A stretch of 64,000 bases of DNA, from NCBI RefSeq assembly GCF_018294505.1, contig NC_057794.1, positions 190,147,114-190,211,113 of the forward strand, written 5' to 3'. This document shows positions 21,852 through 31,618 of the stretch, in pieces (the first letter of the stretch is position 1; every line of letters begins with the position of its first letter). The translations under genes and the position numbers were made by a program. Source of the DNA: Triticum aestivum. Its lineage: Eukaryota > Streptophyta > Magnoliopsida > Poales > Poaceae. The notes beneath the pieces are model-generated. The model did no database searches. It was not told the DNA's origin and saw only the letters and a program-made list of their open reading frames with translations.

Positions 21852-23381
21852 TGATACGTCTCCGTCGTATCTATAATTTTTGATTGTTCCATGCCAATAT
21901 TATTCAACTTTCATATACTTTTTGGCAACTTTTTATATTATTTTTGGGACTAACATATTGATCCAGTGCCCAGTGCCAGTTCCTGTCTGTTGCATGTTTT
22001 TAGTTTCACAGAATATCCATATCAAACGGAGTCCAAACGGGATAAAAATGGACGGAGCTTATTTTTGGAAAATTTGGAAAATTTGGAAGGAAAATCAACG
22101 CGAATCAGTGCCCGAGGTGGTCACGAGGCAGGGGGGCGCCCCCCCCCCTAGGGCGCGCCCCCTACCCTCGTGAGCCACCCGTAAGGCGGTTGACGCTCTT
22201 CTTTTGCCGCAAGAAAGCTAATTTTCAGAAAAAATCACGGCGAAGGTTTCACGCCAATCGGAGTTACGGATCTCCATATATACATGAAACGGTGAAACAG
22301 AGCCAGAACATAACGCAGAACCAAAGAGAAACAGAGAGATAGATCCAATCTCGGACGGGCTCTCACCCCTCCCATGCCATGGAGGCCAAGGACCAGAGGG
22401 GAAACCCTTCTCCCATCTAGGGAGGAGGTCAAGGAAGAAGAAGAAGGAGGGGGCTCTCTCCCCCTCACTTCCGGTGGCGCCGGAACGCCGCAGGGGGGCA
22501 TCATCATCACCGCGATCTACACCAACACCTCCGCCATCTTCACCAACATCTCCATCACCTTCCCCCCTCTATCTACAGCGGTCCACTCTCCCGCAACCCG
22601 CTGTACCCTCTACTTGAACATGGTGCTTTATGCTTCATATTATTATCCAATGATGTGTTGCCATCCTATGATATCTGAGTAGATTTTCGTTGTCCTATTG
22701 GTGGTTGATGAATTGCTATGATTGATTTAATTTGCTTGTGGTTATGTTGTTGTCCTTTGGTGCCCATCATATGATTGCGTGCGTGGATCACACCCTAGGG
22801 TTAGTTTGTATGTTGATAGGACTATGTATTGGAGGGCAAGAGTGACAGAAGCTTCAACCTAGCATAGAAATTGATGCATACGGGATTCAAGGGGGACCAA
22901 TATATCTTAATGCTATGGTTGGGTTTTACCTTAATGAACATTAGTAGTTGCGGATGCTTGCTAATAGTTCCAATCATAAGTGCATAGAATTCCAAGTAAG
23001 GGATGACATGCTAGCAGTGGCCTCTCCCACATAATACTTGCTATCGGTCTAGTAAAGTAGTCAATTCCTTAAGGGGCAATTTCGCAACTCCTACCACCAC
23101 TTTTCCACACTCACTATATTTACTTTATTGTTTCTTAATCTAAACAGCCCCTACTTTTTATTTATGTGCTCTTTATTATCTTGCAAACCTATCCAACAAC
23201 ACCTACAAAGTACTTCTAGTTTCATACTTGTTCTAGGTAAAGCGAACGGCAAGCGTGCGTAGAGTTGTATCGGTGGTCAATAGAACTTGAGGGAATATTT
23301 GTTCTACCTTTAGCTCCTCGTTGGGTTCGACACTCCTACTTATCAAAAACTGTTGCGATCCCCTATACTTGTGGGTTATCA
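21852..23381 (+). repeat. 3' LTR (1530 bp)
   Basis: It starts TGATACGTCTCCGTCGTATC and ends GTGGGTTATCA, then ACTAG. It aligns to the 5' LTR along its whole length. Confidence 0.93.
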
Positions 23382-23678
23382 ACTAGTTCCGATTATGCCA
23401 GGATGAAGAAGCCTTGTCTATCTTATCATCAGAAGGAGCAGTTGAAGGATGGTTACATTACTCCCCACAAGACCAAACTAACTTCATCTCAGAAGGACTG
23501 ACAAAATCTCCATTTTTTGTTGTGATGCGCGAGTACATTGTTGTTCTAGGATTCTTTCTGGTGAGTTCCATTTTTCTAAAAGTGTGCTCTACATGGACCA
23601 TGTATGTGCCTGTTGAAACTGTCAATTCATAGTACAATTTGCTCTATACTAATCACTTTTTTGTATTTGTGCAAACAG

Positions 23679-23794
23679 GGGTGCTCAGCTTGATTTCAAT
23701 AGGAACTGCACAAAATGTTCATGAATACATCGAATCATTCATTTCCACCACAAGAAAGGTGGTGCCGATAAGTTCAAGGCGTTGCGACATATAA
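23679..23794 (+). pseudogene. Exon-like cassette right of the LTR element
   Basis: Acceptor TGTGCAAACAG precedes GGGTGCTCAGC, matching the acceptor and two-base phase of 15347. The frame reads VLSLISIGTAQNVHEYIESF and on to TAA at 23792-23794. It may be a terminal exon in this phase. Confidence 0.35.
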
Positions 23795-23823
23795 GGGCGA
23801 AATCATACAAGCTACGCTCGAAT

Positions 23824-23940
23824 TTGGTTGATTTTGGTGGAACTGCACAAAAAGAACAGCTGGTTTATATAGCACGAGGTGCCATGTCAATGTCCGAACT
23901 GATGGCAAACGCTGACCATTCCACAATCGTAGGCATTTGA
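23824..23940 (+). pseudogene. Last AACTGCACAA cassette
   Basis: One frame reads LVDFGGTAQKEQLVYIARGA and on to TGA at 23938-23940. It is in a different frame from the preceding cassette. No domain is recognised. Confidence 0.35.
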
Positions 23941-24208
23941 TATTTTGGAATGTGACAACCTTGTCAAATTTTGCTCATTGATTTTAGCAAGACATGTGTT
24001 TGATATTTTCGAATGGGACGCCCTTGCTGTCAGCAGCGTTGATCATTTTTTTCTTTATTCTTTAGTTGTGAAGTAAATATTGCCTCTGACATGTGAGTCG
24101 TTGAGATGCATAATCATCGATTGTTTTGAATGTTCTCTATGAATTGCCAGGCATGTGTGTTTGATTGCAATGTGCAGAAACGCTAAAAACCTGCTCAAAC
24201 TCTTTGTA

Positions 24209-24334
24209 CTCCTTCTGTTCCTTTTTACTCCGCACATTGTGAAAGTGCATACTTTTTTGTATAAGATTGGTCAAAGTAGAGATACTTTGACTGCAGACAA
24301 AACTTGTATGCAGACTAGAAAGGACCGGAGGGAG
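24209..24334 (+). mobile_element. Stowaway MITE (126 bp)
   Basis: Left end CTCCTTCTGTTCCTTTTTAC and right end AAAGGACCGGAGGGAG are inverted repeats, flanked by TA at 24207-24208 and 24335-24336. The interior holds ATAAGATTGGTCAAAGTAGA. Confidence 0.9.
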
Positions 24335-24801
24335 TACATGTGAAACTACTGCAAACGAGGTGATCACCCTGGGAATAATGCTAGTACATATTGTTTTGCA
24401 TGTTCATCCAATGCCAGTGATACAGGAATTCGAACTAATTGAAATAAATTCATTCATACACGGTCGGATTTCATATAAACATGTCAGATTTCATTACATT
24501 TCATACATTCTTCAACTAAAAGGGGGTGCCCTGGAGGTATAATTAATTAACTGAAGCTACCCACTTGTGTCCCGCTGAGCCGAACAGAAGCTTCAGTGAC
24601 TTAACTGCAGGTGTAGTTGCGTAACTGACATGTGGCATGTTGGGCCCACGTGTCAGTCAGCCAACTGCACTAGCAGTTAAGTAGAAGCAGCGTTATTCTC
24701 CAGTAGAACTCCCCAACTCCACGTCACCGCCAAGAAGCTAACCGGTCGTCAATGGTCAACCCGCCTAGCTTGGCTTCAACAGGAGGGTAGCAGCGGTGGC
24801 C
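24335..24801. other. Unassigned flank of the 24.8-25.7 kb gene remnant
   Basis: AT-rich then neutral DNA with repeated AACTGCA and AGTTRCGTAACTG phrases at 24600-24680. On the minus strand it would be 3' flank of the gene remnant. No gene was seen. Confidence 0.45.
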
Positions 24802-25657
24802 TTACTTGGACCCGAGCAGCGGCGACCTACCGTGTTCTACTCTTCCTCGTTTTCTATGTGGCACGGCCTCGTTGGCAGCGGGGCGGGGCCTCGGCGGAGC
24901 CGGCGATGTCCTCTGTCTTGTTGTCGGCGGGCGGCGCCTCAACGGAGTGGTGGAAATCCTCCCCCGCATTGCCGGCAGGGTAGGGCCTCGGCTGAGCCGG
25001 CGATGTCCTCTGCCTCGTTGTTGGCGGGGCGGGGCCTCGGCAGAGCCAGCGGTGTCCTCTTCCTTGTTGTTGGCGTCGCAGGGCCTTGGCGGAGCAGGGC
25101 CTCGTCGACGCCAGTGGAGCGGGGACTCGTCGGAGCCGGCATTGTCCTCTGCCTCGTCCTCGGTCTCGCCAAACAGCGCCTCGCCTACTTCATCGCCCTC
25201 TTTTCTAGCCTCTTTATAGGCGGCCGCAGCCTCCGCCACCCGCATGCGGTCCTGCTAGCGCTTGAGGCGGCCCTTGCGGGCGGAGCGGTACGAGTCGAGC
25301 AGCGCCTCCTGCTCCGCCCGCTCCGCGGTGATCTGCTCCTTCGCCTACAGGTGCTCCTGGAGGAGATGGTGGTTGTAGGCGGCGTCGGCATGCGCCTCCC
25401 GGAACTGCTCCTGATGCATCTGCCTCACACTGTTCATATATTGGGCACGGGCCTCGCCGATGGTCATGGTGCAATGCGCCCGCGAGGATGGCGCGGAGGA
25501 GGAGGGTGGGCGCCGGATCATCGACTACCATGTTCTCCATTGGGACGTCGTCGTCCTCCGGCTGCCTGCCGGCCAGCCGGTCGGCAGGAATGGCTGCCAT
25601 CTCCTTATGGTCCATCGTCCGCCCGTCCCGAAGAGCGCTGGAGCGCGAGGAAGCCAT
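24802..25657 (-). pseudogene. Broken coiled-coil type gene of unknown function
   Basis: ATG at 25657-25655 (minus) starts MASSRSSALRDGRTMDHKEM and runs to about VVDDPAP near 25520, where a frameshift occurs. The next frame continues MTIGEARAQYMNSVRQMHQE, a helical Glu/Ala/Arg-rich segment with coiled-coil character, then an acidic stretch (FGETEDEAEDNAGSDE) and a low-complexity tail ending at 24802. Two in-frame TAG codons (25345-25347 and 25255-25257) stand where glutamine is likely (HL*AKEQ and KR*QDRM). The helical region resembles a repetitive Triticeae protein family often found with DNA transposons; that is recollection, not a search. A TATA-like motif lies about 75 bp upstream. Repeated GC-rich phrases at 24880-25130 (GGGGCCTCGGCGGAGCCGGC) come from tail duplications. 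Confidence 0.5.
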
Positions 25658-25730
25658 GATGGGCAGTAGTGGTGTGAACAGGAGAAAGGGAACGGATGCA
25701 GATGACTGTGGCTATGGCCGGCGCAGCAGT

Positions 25731-25739
25731 TTATATATC
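25731..25739 (-). promoter_or_regulatory. TATA-like motif upstream of the 25.66-kb ATG
   Basis: On the minus strand the sequence reads GATATATAAAC about 75 bp before the ATG, with GC-rich DNA around it. Position and sequence suit a TATA box. It has no experimental support. Confidence 0.4.
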
Positions 25740-26005
25740 AATGGTGGGCGGGCAGAGGGACGGACGTGTGGCACCGGAGTAGCCGCCTCGGCAACCACGT
25801 ATCATTAATGTGGGCGGCAGATGGACAGGCGGACGGCACTTGTGCCATTTGAAGGCGGAGCAATCGCCTGCATCGGGAAGCGGGGCGGGCGGCGCTGACT
25901 GTTTCGGGCGAAAAGCGCACGCGGGCGAGGAGATGACTTTACTTGGAGAGGATGACAATGGGGACCCACCAGGTCCATAGCCTCATGTACGCAAGTGCCT
26001 CCTTA

Positions 26006-26022
26006 TTATATATATATATATG
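26006..26022. repeat. TA microsatellite
   Basis: A short pure TA run beside a Stowaway fragment. Confidence 0.85.
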
Positions 26023-26034
26023 TATAAAACTATA

Positions 26035-26100
26035 CTCCCTCCGTCTAGGTGAATAAGTCGTATTAGAAGGTGCATCACGACCTAGGTGCAAGCAGATTGG
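26035..26100 (+). mobile_element. Stowaway 5' end only
   Basis: CTCCCTCCGTCTAGGTGAAT follows TA, but no matching inverted end lies downstream. It is the same subfamily as the 3' fragment at 12878-12904. Confidence 0.65.
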
Positions 26101-26699
26101 TGGAAAAGAAGAATATTTCTCTCTTCTAAACACAACATTTAATCACAGCAGTTAAGAGGATGCCTTATTAGCTACCCATGCAGGCCATCGTAATTCATAG
26201 CATGCAAAGCGCTTTTATTTCTTGCCTAATAACCGCATGGACGTGCTGCATGCATTGGTCCTTGCCCGAGCAAAAAAAGGGAGGAAAGGGGTTTCCACGG
26301 GAGACAACGAGGCAGAGGTGGAAGCGCTCGCTGGAGTTATTTATTTTGCTTCCCCTGGTTTCCTGACATCATGGTACCACACCATTGTCAACCTATGTAG
26401 TACTAGTCAATAAACGAGAGAATTGCACAAGAAGCGCCCGACAGCTGGGACCAAGCAGCTCGAGCAGTATTTGTGTTTTTGAGGTGTGAGCACTGCAGAG
26501 TTTTTCGATGTTCAGCCCAGATATTAATTTTTCTCCTCTGAACAACAACGAAAACATCACTGCAGGTATTAACTGGGCGGGCTGTGGCCCGTCTAGCCCA
26601 GGCCAGATATCCAGCCCAGATATTAATTTGTTTCAAGCTGAAAATGGCTAGCCCAGCTATACTTTTTTTAGGAATACCCAGGCAAGGTCAAGTTGTTAT

Positions 26700-27230
26700 T
26701 CTCCGCCCCGCTGGGCTGCAAATCTTTCCTAGGAGGGATGCATTAGGCTTAACAAGAAAATGGGCTTTAAGAAAATAATAAATGGGATGTAATTATAAAA
26801 ACTGGGCAGTAACTATAAAAAATGCACCAAACACGTGATTACTTTATAAAATATTATTTTTGGATATTGAAAATTTTAATTTCATTAATTGTTGCGAGCA
26901 CAATGTTTCATTGGATTTTTACGTAATATAAATTTATATTGAAATTGTACTTAATTTGACTAGAAATTTTGGGATAAAAATATTTCGGATCCCATCAAAA
27001 TGTGGGAAATTTTATTGAATTCGATTTTGAACGGTTGGTTGAAATGGGCTCTACTTTTAACAAACTGTAAATGGGTTGTAGTAAATTCCATTAGAATTCA
27101 AAAATGGGCTACACATTCTTACAAATCTCAAATGGGCTATAAGTTCTCTGCCACACACTTCTGGCCTTACTAAGTTGACGCGTCCCCTAAAAAATAGAGT
27201 TGACGCGTATGCAAGGCCTTGTCAACTTAT
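26700..27230. repeat. Long direct repeat A, copy 1
   Basis: AT-rich DNA beginning GGGCTGCAAATCTTTC, with recurring AAATGGG(A/C)TGTA phrases. Copy 2 lies about 1.9 kb downstream at 28610-29066 in the same orientation, strongly diverged but collinear. Confidence 0.65.
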
Positions 27231-27393
27231 AGTCAACACACGGTTCTAGCAGTAGTGGCTGTTGGATGTCCATCCAACGGATGTCGTGCTTCTTCTTCAA
27301 TCTCGGATATTCTAGCTTCACCCGCCCAAAAAATGATTCCTCCCCTGACATCTAGGGTGCACCATTTCGGAAGCTGGCCTGTGGGCCTACTAA

Positions 27394-29560
27394 GTTGACG
27401 TACCAAGGGCTTTGTCAACTTAGTCAATATAAACGATTCTAGCTGCAGTGACCGTACGATGTCCATCCAACGGCTGTAGTGCTTCTTCAACCTCTGGTCT
27501 TCTTGCTCCAGCTGCCCAAAGCAACGCCGGTCGTGCCGCCTGCTCCTGCCTCCCGTGGCCGGCTGTGCTGCCGTGGAGGCCTCACCGCCCCCTACTATTC
27601 CCACCGCTGGCCAGGCCCTACGGCGATGGCAGCCTCACACCGCAGCCGAACGAGTGAACCCTCATACTCCTCTCCGCGTGGGCATCCACTGCCATGTCTT
27701 CACCGGCTTCGCGCCGTCCCCTTCCTAGGCCTCGCCGTCGTCCACCGCCCTGGTGCTCTCGGCGCGGCATGGTCAACATCGAAGGAACGACTTCCATCGG
27801 ACGTGGACTGTACGTGGGGAGGCTGACAGCTGGGTCCATGAAGGCAGCAAGGAAGTGCCTCCTTATTACGCGGAAAATAATGATTCCTCCACCTGACAGC
27901 AGGGACCCACCGGACGGGCCACTAGTATTTTGCGAAAAAAATCGTTTCCCCCTGACTACTGGGACCCACCAGACGGGCCACCGTATTTCACAAAAAAAAC
28001 GTTCCCCCCGCTATCAGCTCGGACCCACCGGAAGTGCCTCCTTATTACGCACAAAAAACTGAATACTCCCCCGGCTAGCTGGGACCCACCTTGCTGGGAG
28101 GCTGACTTGTGGGCCTACTAAGTTGACGGGGACGAAGGGCTTAGTCAACTTAGTCAATATGAACGATTCTAGCTCCAGTGACCGTACGATGTCCATCCAA
28201 CAACCATAGTGCTTCTTCAACCTCTGGTCTTCTTGCTCTAGCCGCCCAAAGCAGCGTCGGTCGTGCCATATGCTCCTGCCTCCCGTGGCCGGCTGTGCTG
28301 CCGCAGAGGCCTCACCGCCCCCTACTATTCCCACCGCTAGCCAGGCCCTGCGGCGACAGCAGCCTCACACCGCAGCCGAACCAGTGAACCCTTGTAGTCC
28401 TCTCCGCGCAGGCTTCCACTGCCACGTCGTCCCCTTCCTAGGCCTCGCCATCGTCCACCGCTGTGGTGCTCTCCGTGCGGCGTGGTCAACGTGGTCAAGG
28501 AACGACTTCCATCGGAAGAGTACTGTACGTGGAGAGGCTGACAGCTGGGTCCATGGCCACAGCCCAGTTTTTTTGTGATTTGCCAAGTAAGTCGCTTTGT
28601 CAGGCCTGTTGGCCAGCAAATCTTTCAAGACGAGGAGAGCTTTCATTCGGCTCGCCGAGAAAATGGCCCATCAGTAATGAGAAATAGGTTGTAATTTTTA
28701 AAACACATCAAAACGGCAATTAGTTTCAAATATCTTTTTTTCATTTCATGATTTTAAATTACATTAATTTTTATGCGTGGAGAATTTGTTGGATTTTATA
28801 TTGATATACATTTATTTTTAAAATTAGTTTGAATGTGAGTCAAAATTTCGGGATTAAAAATAGTTCGGACCGCACCGAAATATGCAAAATTTCGTATAAT
28901 TTTTTAATCGTTGCCACAATATGGGATGTAATGCTAACAAAAAGAATATGGGCTCCAAAAAACCTTAAGAATTAGCAAATGGGTTGTAAATTATTAGAAA
29001 TAATGGCAGATGGGATGTATGTTGTTTTCCACAGATTTGAGGCTTTCCTAAAAAAAGGTTGATGCACAAGCACTAACTATTGGATGTCCATCCAACGGCC
29101 GTCGTGCTTCTTCAATCTCTGCTCTTCCTGCTCCAGCCGCTCAAACAAGCACCAGCGGGACTGCCTGCTCCCTCCTCCTCGCGGCCGGCTGTGCTGCCGC
29201 GCAGGCCTCACCGCCCAACCGTACTCCCATCGCTGGCCTAGCCATCCCTCTACTCACCCACACCTGCTGTTATTCTCCGGCGATGGCAGACGAACCAGTA
29301 AACCCTCGTACAATTGTACTCCCCTCCGCGTGGGAAACAACTATCGAGTCTTCCCTGCCTCCGTGTCGTCCCCTTCCTAGGCCTCGCCGTCGTCCACCGC
29401 CCTGGTGCTCTCGATGCGACGTGGTCAACGTGGTCAAGGAACGACTTCCATCGGATGTGGACTGTACGTGGAGAGGCTGACAGCTGGGTCCATGGCCGCA
29501 GCAAGGAAGTGCCTCCTTATTACGCGGAAAATAATGATTCCTCCACCTGACAGCTGGGAC
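27394..29560. repeat. Long direct repeat B, three main copies
   Basis: GATGTCCATCCAACRRCYRT begins copies near 27459, 28189 and 29085, and a shortened copy near 27266. Each full copy runs about 450-500 bp through CTTCTTCAACCTCTGGTCTT, CTCACCGCC, CCTTCCTAGGCCTCGCC and GGAGAGGCTGACAGCTGGGT. Open frames along these copies repeat with the DNA and show no domain, so they are not taken as genes. Confidence 0.75.
28610..29066. repeat. Long direct repeat A, copy 2
   Basis: It begins TGGCCAGCAAATCTTTC and keeps the same order of phrases as copy 1 (TTTCATTTCATGATTTTAAA, then AAATTTCGGGATTAAAAATA). Confidence 0.65.
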
Positions 29561-30017
29561 CCACCGGACGGGCCACTGTATTTCGCGCAAAAAACGTTTC
29601 CCCTGACTGCTGGGACCCACCAGCTACATCTTCGCACGCAAGGAAGTGCGTCTGGGCAAAAAAACGATTCGCCCCCTGACTGCTGGGACTCACCAGCTAC
29701 ATCTTCTCAGGCAAGGAAGTGCCTGACAGTCGGGACCCACCTGGTCGAAGTGTACGTAGTGTTATCATTCTGGTCGCGAACATGTACATACATACTCGTC
29801 GATGTAGAGGCACGCATGTGTCGTAGTAGAGGCACGCACGTGTCGTAGTAGAGGCGTGCACGTAGCATGTACACGTACGTACAGCAGCCAGGGTGCAAGA
29901 AAGAAAATACGGCCATGTATGTGTACATACGGGTGGGGTCTCAAACGCCTACTCGCGCATACGTACGGCCAGGGCTCGTGTACATGGCTGGGTCGGAACG
30001 GAGAAACAGCATCGTCG

Positions 30018-30104
30018 TCGTGTTCATGGGGAGGCAACGGAACGCGTCGTGTTCATGGGGAGGCAACAGAATGCATCGTGTTCATGGGGAGGCAACGGAA
30101 CGCG
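30018..30104. repeat. 29-bp tandem repeat, three units
   Basis: TCGTGTTCATGGGGAGGCAA then CGGAACGCG starts at 30018, 30047 and 30076, almost without differences. Confidence 0.9.
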
Positions 30105-30238
30105 TGGGAGACAACCGGCTGGGTCGGAACGGAATGTGTGGTCGTGTTCATCGGGAGGGCTTGGTCGGAACAGGCGATGGAAACCAGGCCTGGCGTACCA
30201 CACAACGGAGGAAACGGACCTCCTATGTTCGGAACAGG

Positions 30239-30757
30239 GTCCTGTTCATCGGGAGGGGTCTGGCATACCGCAAAACGGAGGAAACAGACCTCCTACGGTC
30301 GAAACAGGGGTCTTGTTCATCGGGAGGGGTGTGGCGTACCGCAAAACAGACGAAACGGACTTGTGCTGGAGCGCTACGGTCGAAACGGGGGTCCTGTTCA
30401 TCGGGAGGGGTGTGGCGTACCGCAAAACGGGACTCCATGGGATACTGTTCATCTCCACCGTCGACCCCCTCCAACCTCCACGAGCTACTGTTTATCCACC
30501 GTCGACCTCCTCCAGCCTCCACCTGCGACTGTTCATCCATGGGCTCCTGTTCATCCAGCCTCCACCACGCGCTACTCCACCGGCTACTGTTCAACCAGCC
30601 CTCTCCATGGGCTCCTGTTCAACCACCCCTCCACGGGCTACTATTCATCCTGCCCTCCACGGGGTGGTCCTGTTCATCCAACCCTCCACGGGTCCTGTTC
30701 ATCTAGCCGCAACCGGCTCGATCGATCGGGGTCCTGTTCATCCAGAGGCAACACCAC
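30239..30757. repeat. CTGTTCATC-rich tandem repeats
   Basis: Units of 71 and 81 bp start GTCYTGTTCATCGGGAGGGG at 30239, 30310 and 30391. They are followed by shorter units of about 35-40 bp, each with CTGTTCATCC or close variants, up to the gap. All share the TGTTCATC core with the 29-bp array upstream. Long frames here are repeat artefacts. Confidence 0.8.
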
Positions 30758-31125
30758 NNNNNNNNNNNNNNNNNNNNNNNNNNNNNNNNNNNNNNNNNNN
30801 NNNNNNNNNNNNNNNNNNNNNNNNNNNNNNNNNNNNNNNNNNNNNNNNNNNNNNNNNNNNNNNNNNNNNNNNNNNNNNNNNNNNNNNNNNNNNNNNNNNN
30901 NNNNNNNNNNNNNNNNNNNNNNNNNNNNNNNNNNNNNNNNNNNNNNNNNNNNNNNNNNNNNNNNNNNNNNNNNNNNNNNNNNNNNNNNNNNNNNNNNNNN
31001 NNNNNNNNNNNNNNNNNNNNNNNNNNNNNNNNNNNNNNNNNNNNNNNNNNNNNNNNNNNNNNNNNNNNNNNNNNNNNNNNNNNNNNNNNNNNNNNNNNNN
31101 NNNNNNNNNNNNNNNNNNNNNNNNN
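30758..31125. other. Assembly gap (368 N)
   Basis: All bases are N, inside a tandem-repeat zone, which probably caused the break. Confidence 1.
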
Positions 31126-31618
31126 GCTTCAGTTAGCAGCATTAGCGAAGGAATCGCTCGATCGGGTTCAGTTAACAGCCATCAATCGATCGCTCGAGTT
31201 CAGTAACGCGTAGCCTGCAGTGCAATCGCTCGGGTTCAGTTAGAGCCCAACGCCTCGCTCAGGTTCAGTTAGAGCCAACGCCTCGCACACACGTGCGTAC
31301 GTGTATGAGAGAAACGTGCATCGCTCGGCCCCCGACCTCCCGCCGTAACCGGGAACTCCTCGGAATTTTCCTCGCCCTCGCTTCTACCATGTTTTTTTTC
31401 ATCATGGACGGCCCAAAGAATGTCATGCAGCTGCGTCTCCAGCCCGCCTAGGACGAAAAGCCCATTTAATGTCATGATTTTTTGGCATAGAAGTAGGAGC
31501 CCACCACATCTATGATGATACCGGGTTTTGTCACAATTATCATCATAGAAGTGTCATATGTATGACAGAAAAAAATTCGTTCGGCCCAAAATGTCACAGA
31601 TGTGTCTTTTTTGTAGTG
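31126..31618 (-). mobile_element. CACTA right terminus
   Basis: Subterminal units with CGCTCGGGTTCAGTTAGAGC repeat at 31140-31280. The last 130 bp hold paired phrases (CATCTATGATGATACC, ATCATCATAGAAGTGTCATA, GTATGACAGAAAAAAATTCG) and end TAGTG at 31614-31618. The next three bases, TTG, would be the target duplication; the matching left copy was not found. Confidence 0.82.

Larger units (their letters stand above)
15768..23381 (+). mobile_element. Complete non-autonomous LTR retrotransposon
   Basis: LTRs at 15768-17293 and 21852-23381 flank a 4.56-kb interior. A perfect 5-bp duplication, ACTAG, sits at 15763-15767 and 23382-23386. The primer site fits an aspartate tRNA. The interior has one gag-like frame and no protease, reverse transcriptase or integrase, so movement must rely on enzymes from another element. 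The LTR start TGATACGTCTCCGTCGTATC and the interior protein resemble the Sabrina/WHAM group of Triticeae Gypsy-type elements; that placement is from memory and tentative. Insertion split an older exon-like unit. Confidence 0.93.
14640..24050 (+). pseudogene. Unrecognised exon-like unit, copy 2, split by an LTR element
   Basis: Short exon-like blocks, several following GCAAACAG or GTAAACAG, repeat the phrase TTTTAGTGGAACTGCACAA. Cores lie at 14791, 14971, 15381, 23704 and 23841. The unit continues on both sides of the complete retrotransposon at 15768-23381, whose ACTAG target duplication marks the original joint. Frames around the core give xxSGTAQxx or xxLVELHKx, but no frame spans all blocks. 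Copy 1 at 10.7-11.3 kb is related. It could be a decayed gene with a repeated exon, or a non-coding repeat with splice-like edges. Confidence 0.4.
26460..31618. mobile_element. CACTA-like DNA transposon, interior and right end
   Basis: The right end is clear: 31126-31618 finishes GTGTCTTTTTTGTAGTG, the complement of a CACTACAAAAAAGACAC start. The interior is a dense set of direct repeats at several scales, as in the large subterminal regions of Triticeae CACTA elements. No transposase frame was seen and the left CACTA end was not found, so the left limit is a guess. The gene remnant at 24.8-25.7 kb may belong to the same element, because the phrase GGGACCCACCAG and CAAGTGCCTCCTTATTA near 25.96 kb recur inside it. 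Confidence 0.6.

Noticed and set aside
27233..29620. Alanine/proline/arginine-rich frames in the CACTA interior
   Set aside because: They recur with direct repeat B, change frame between copies and show no domain.
29856..31206. Frames of about 280-440 codons on the plus strand
   Set aside because: They follow tandem repeats and part of them is N; no domain, and similar frames exist in all three phases.
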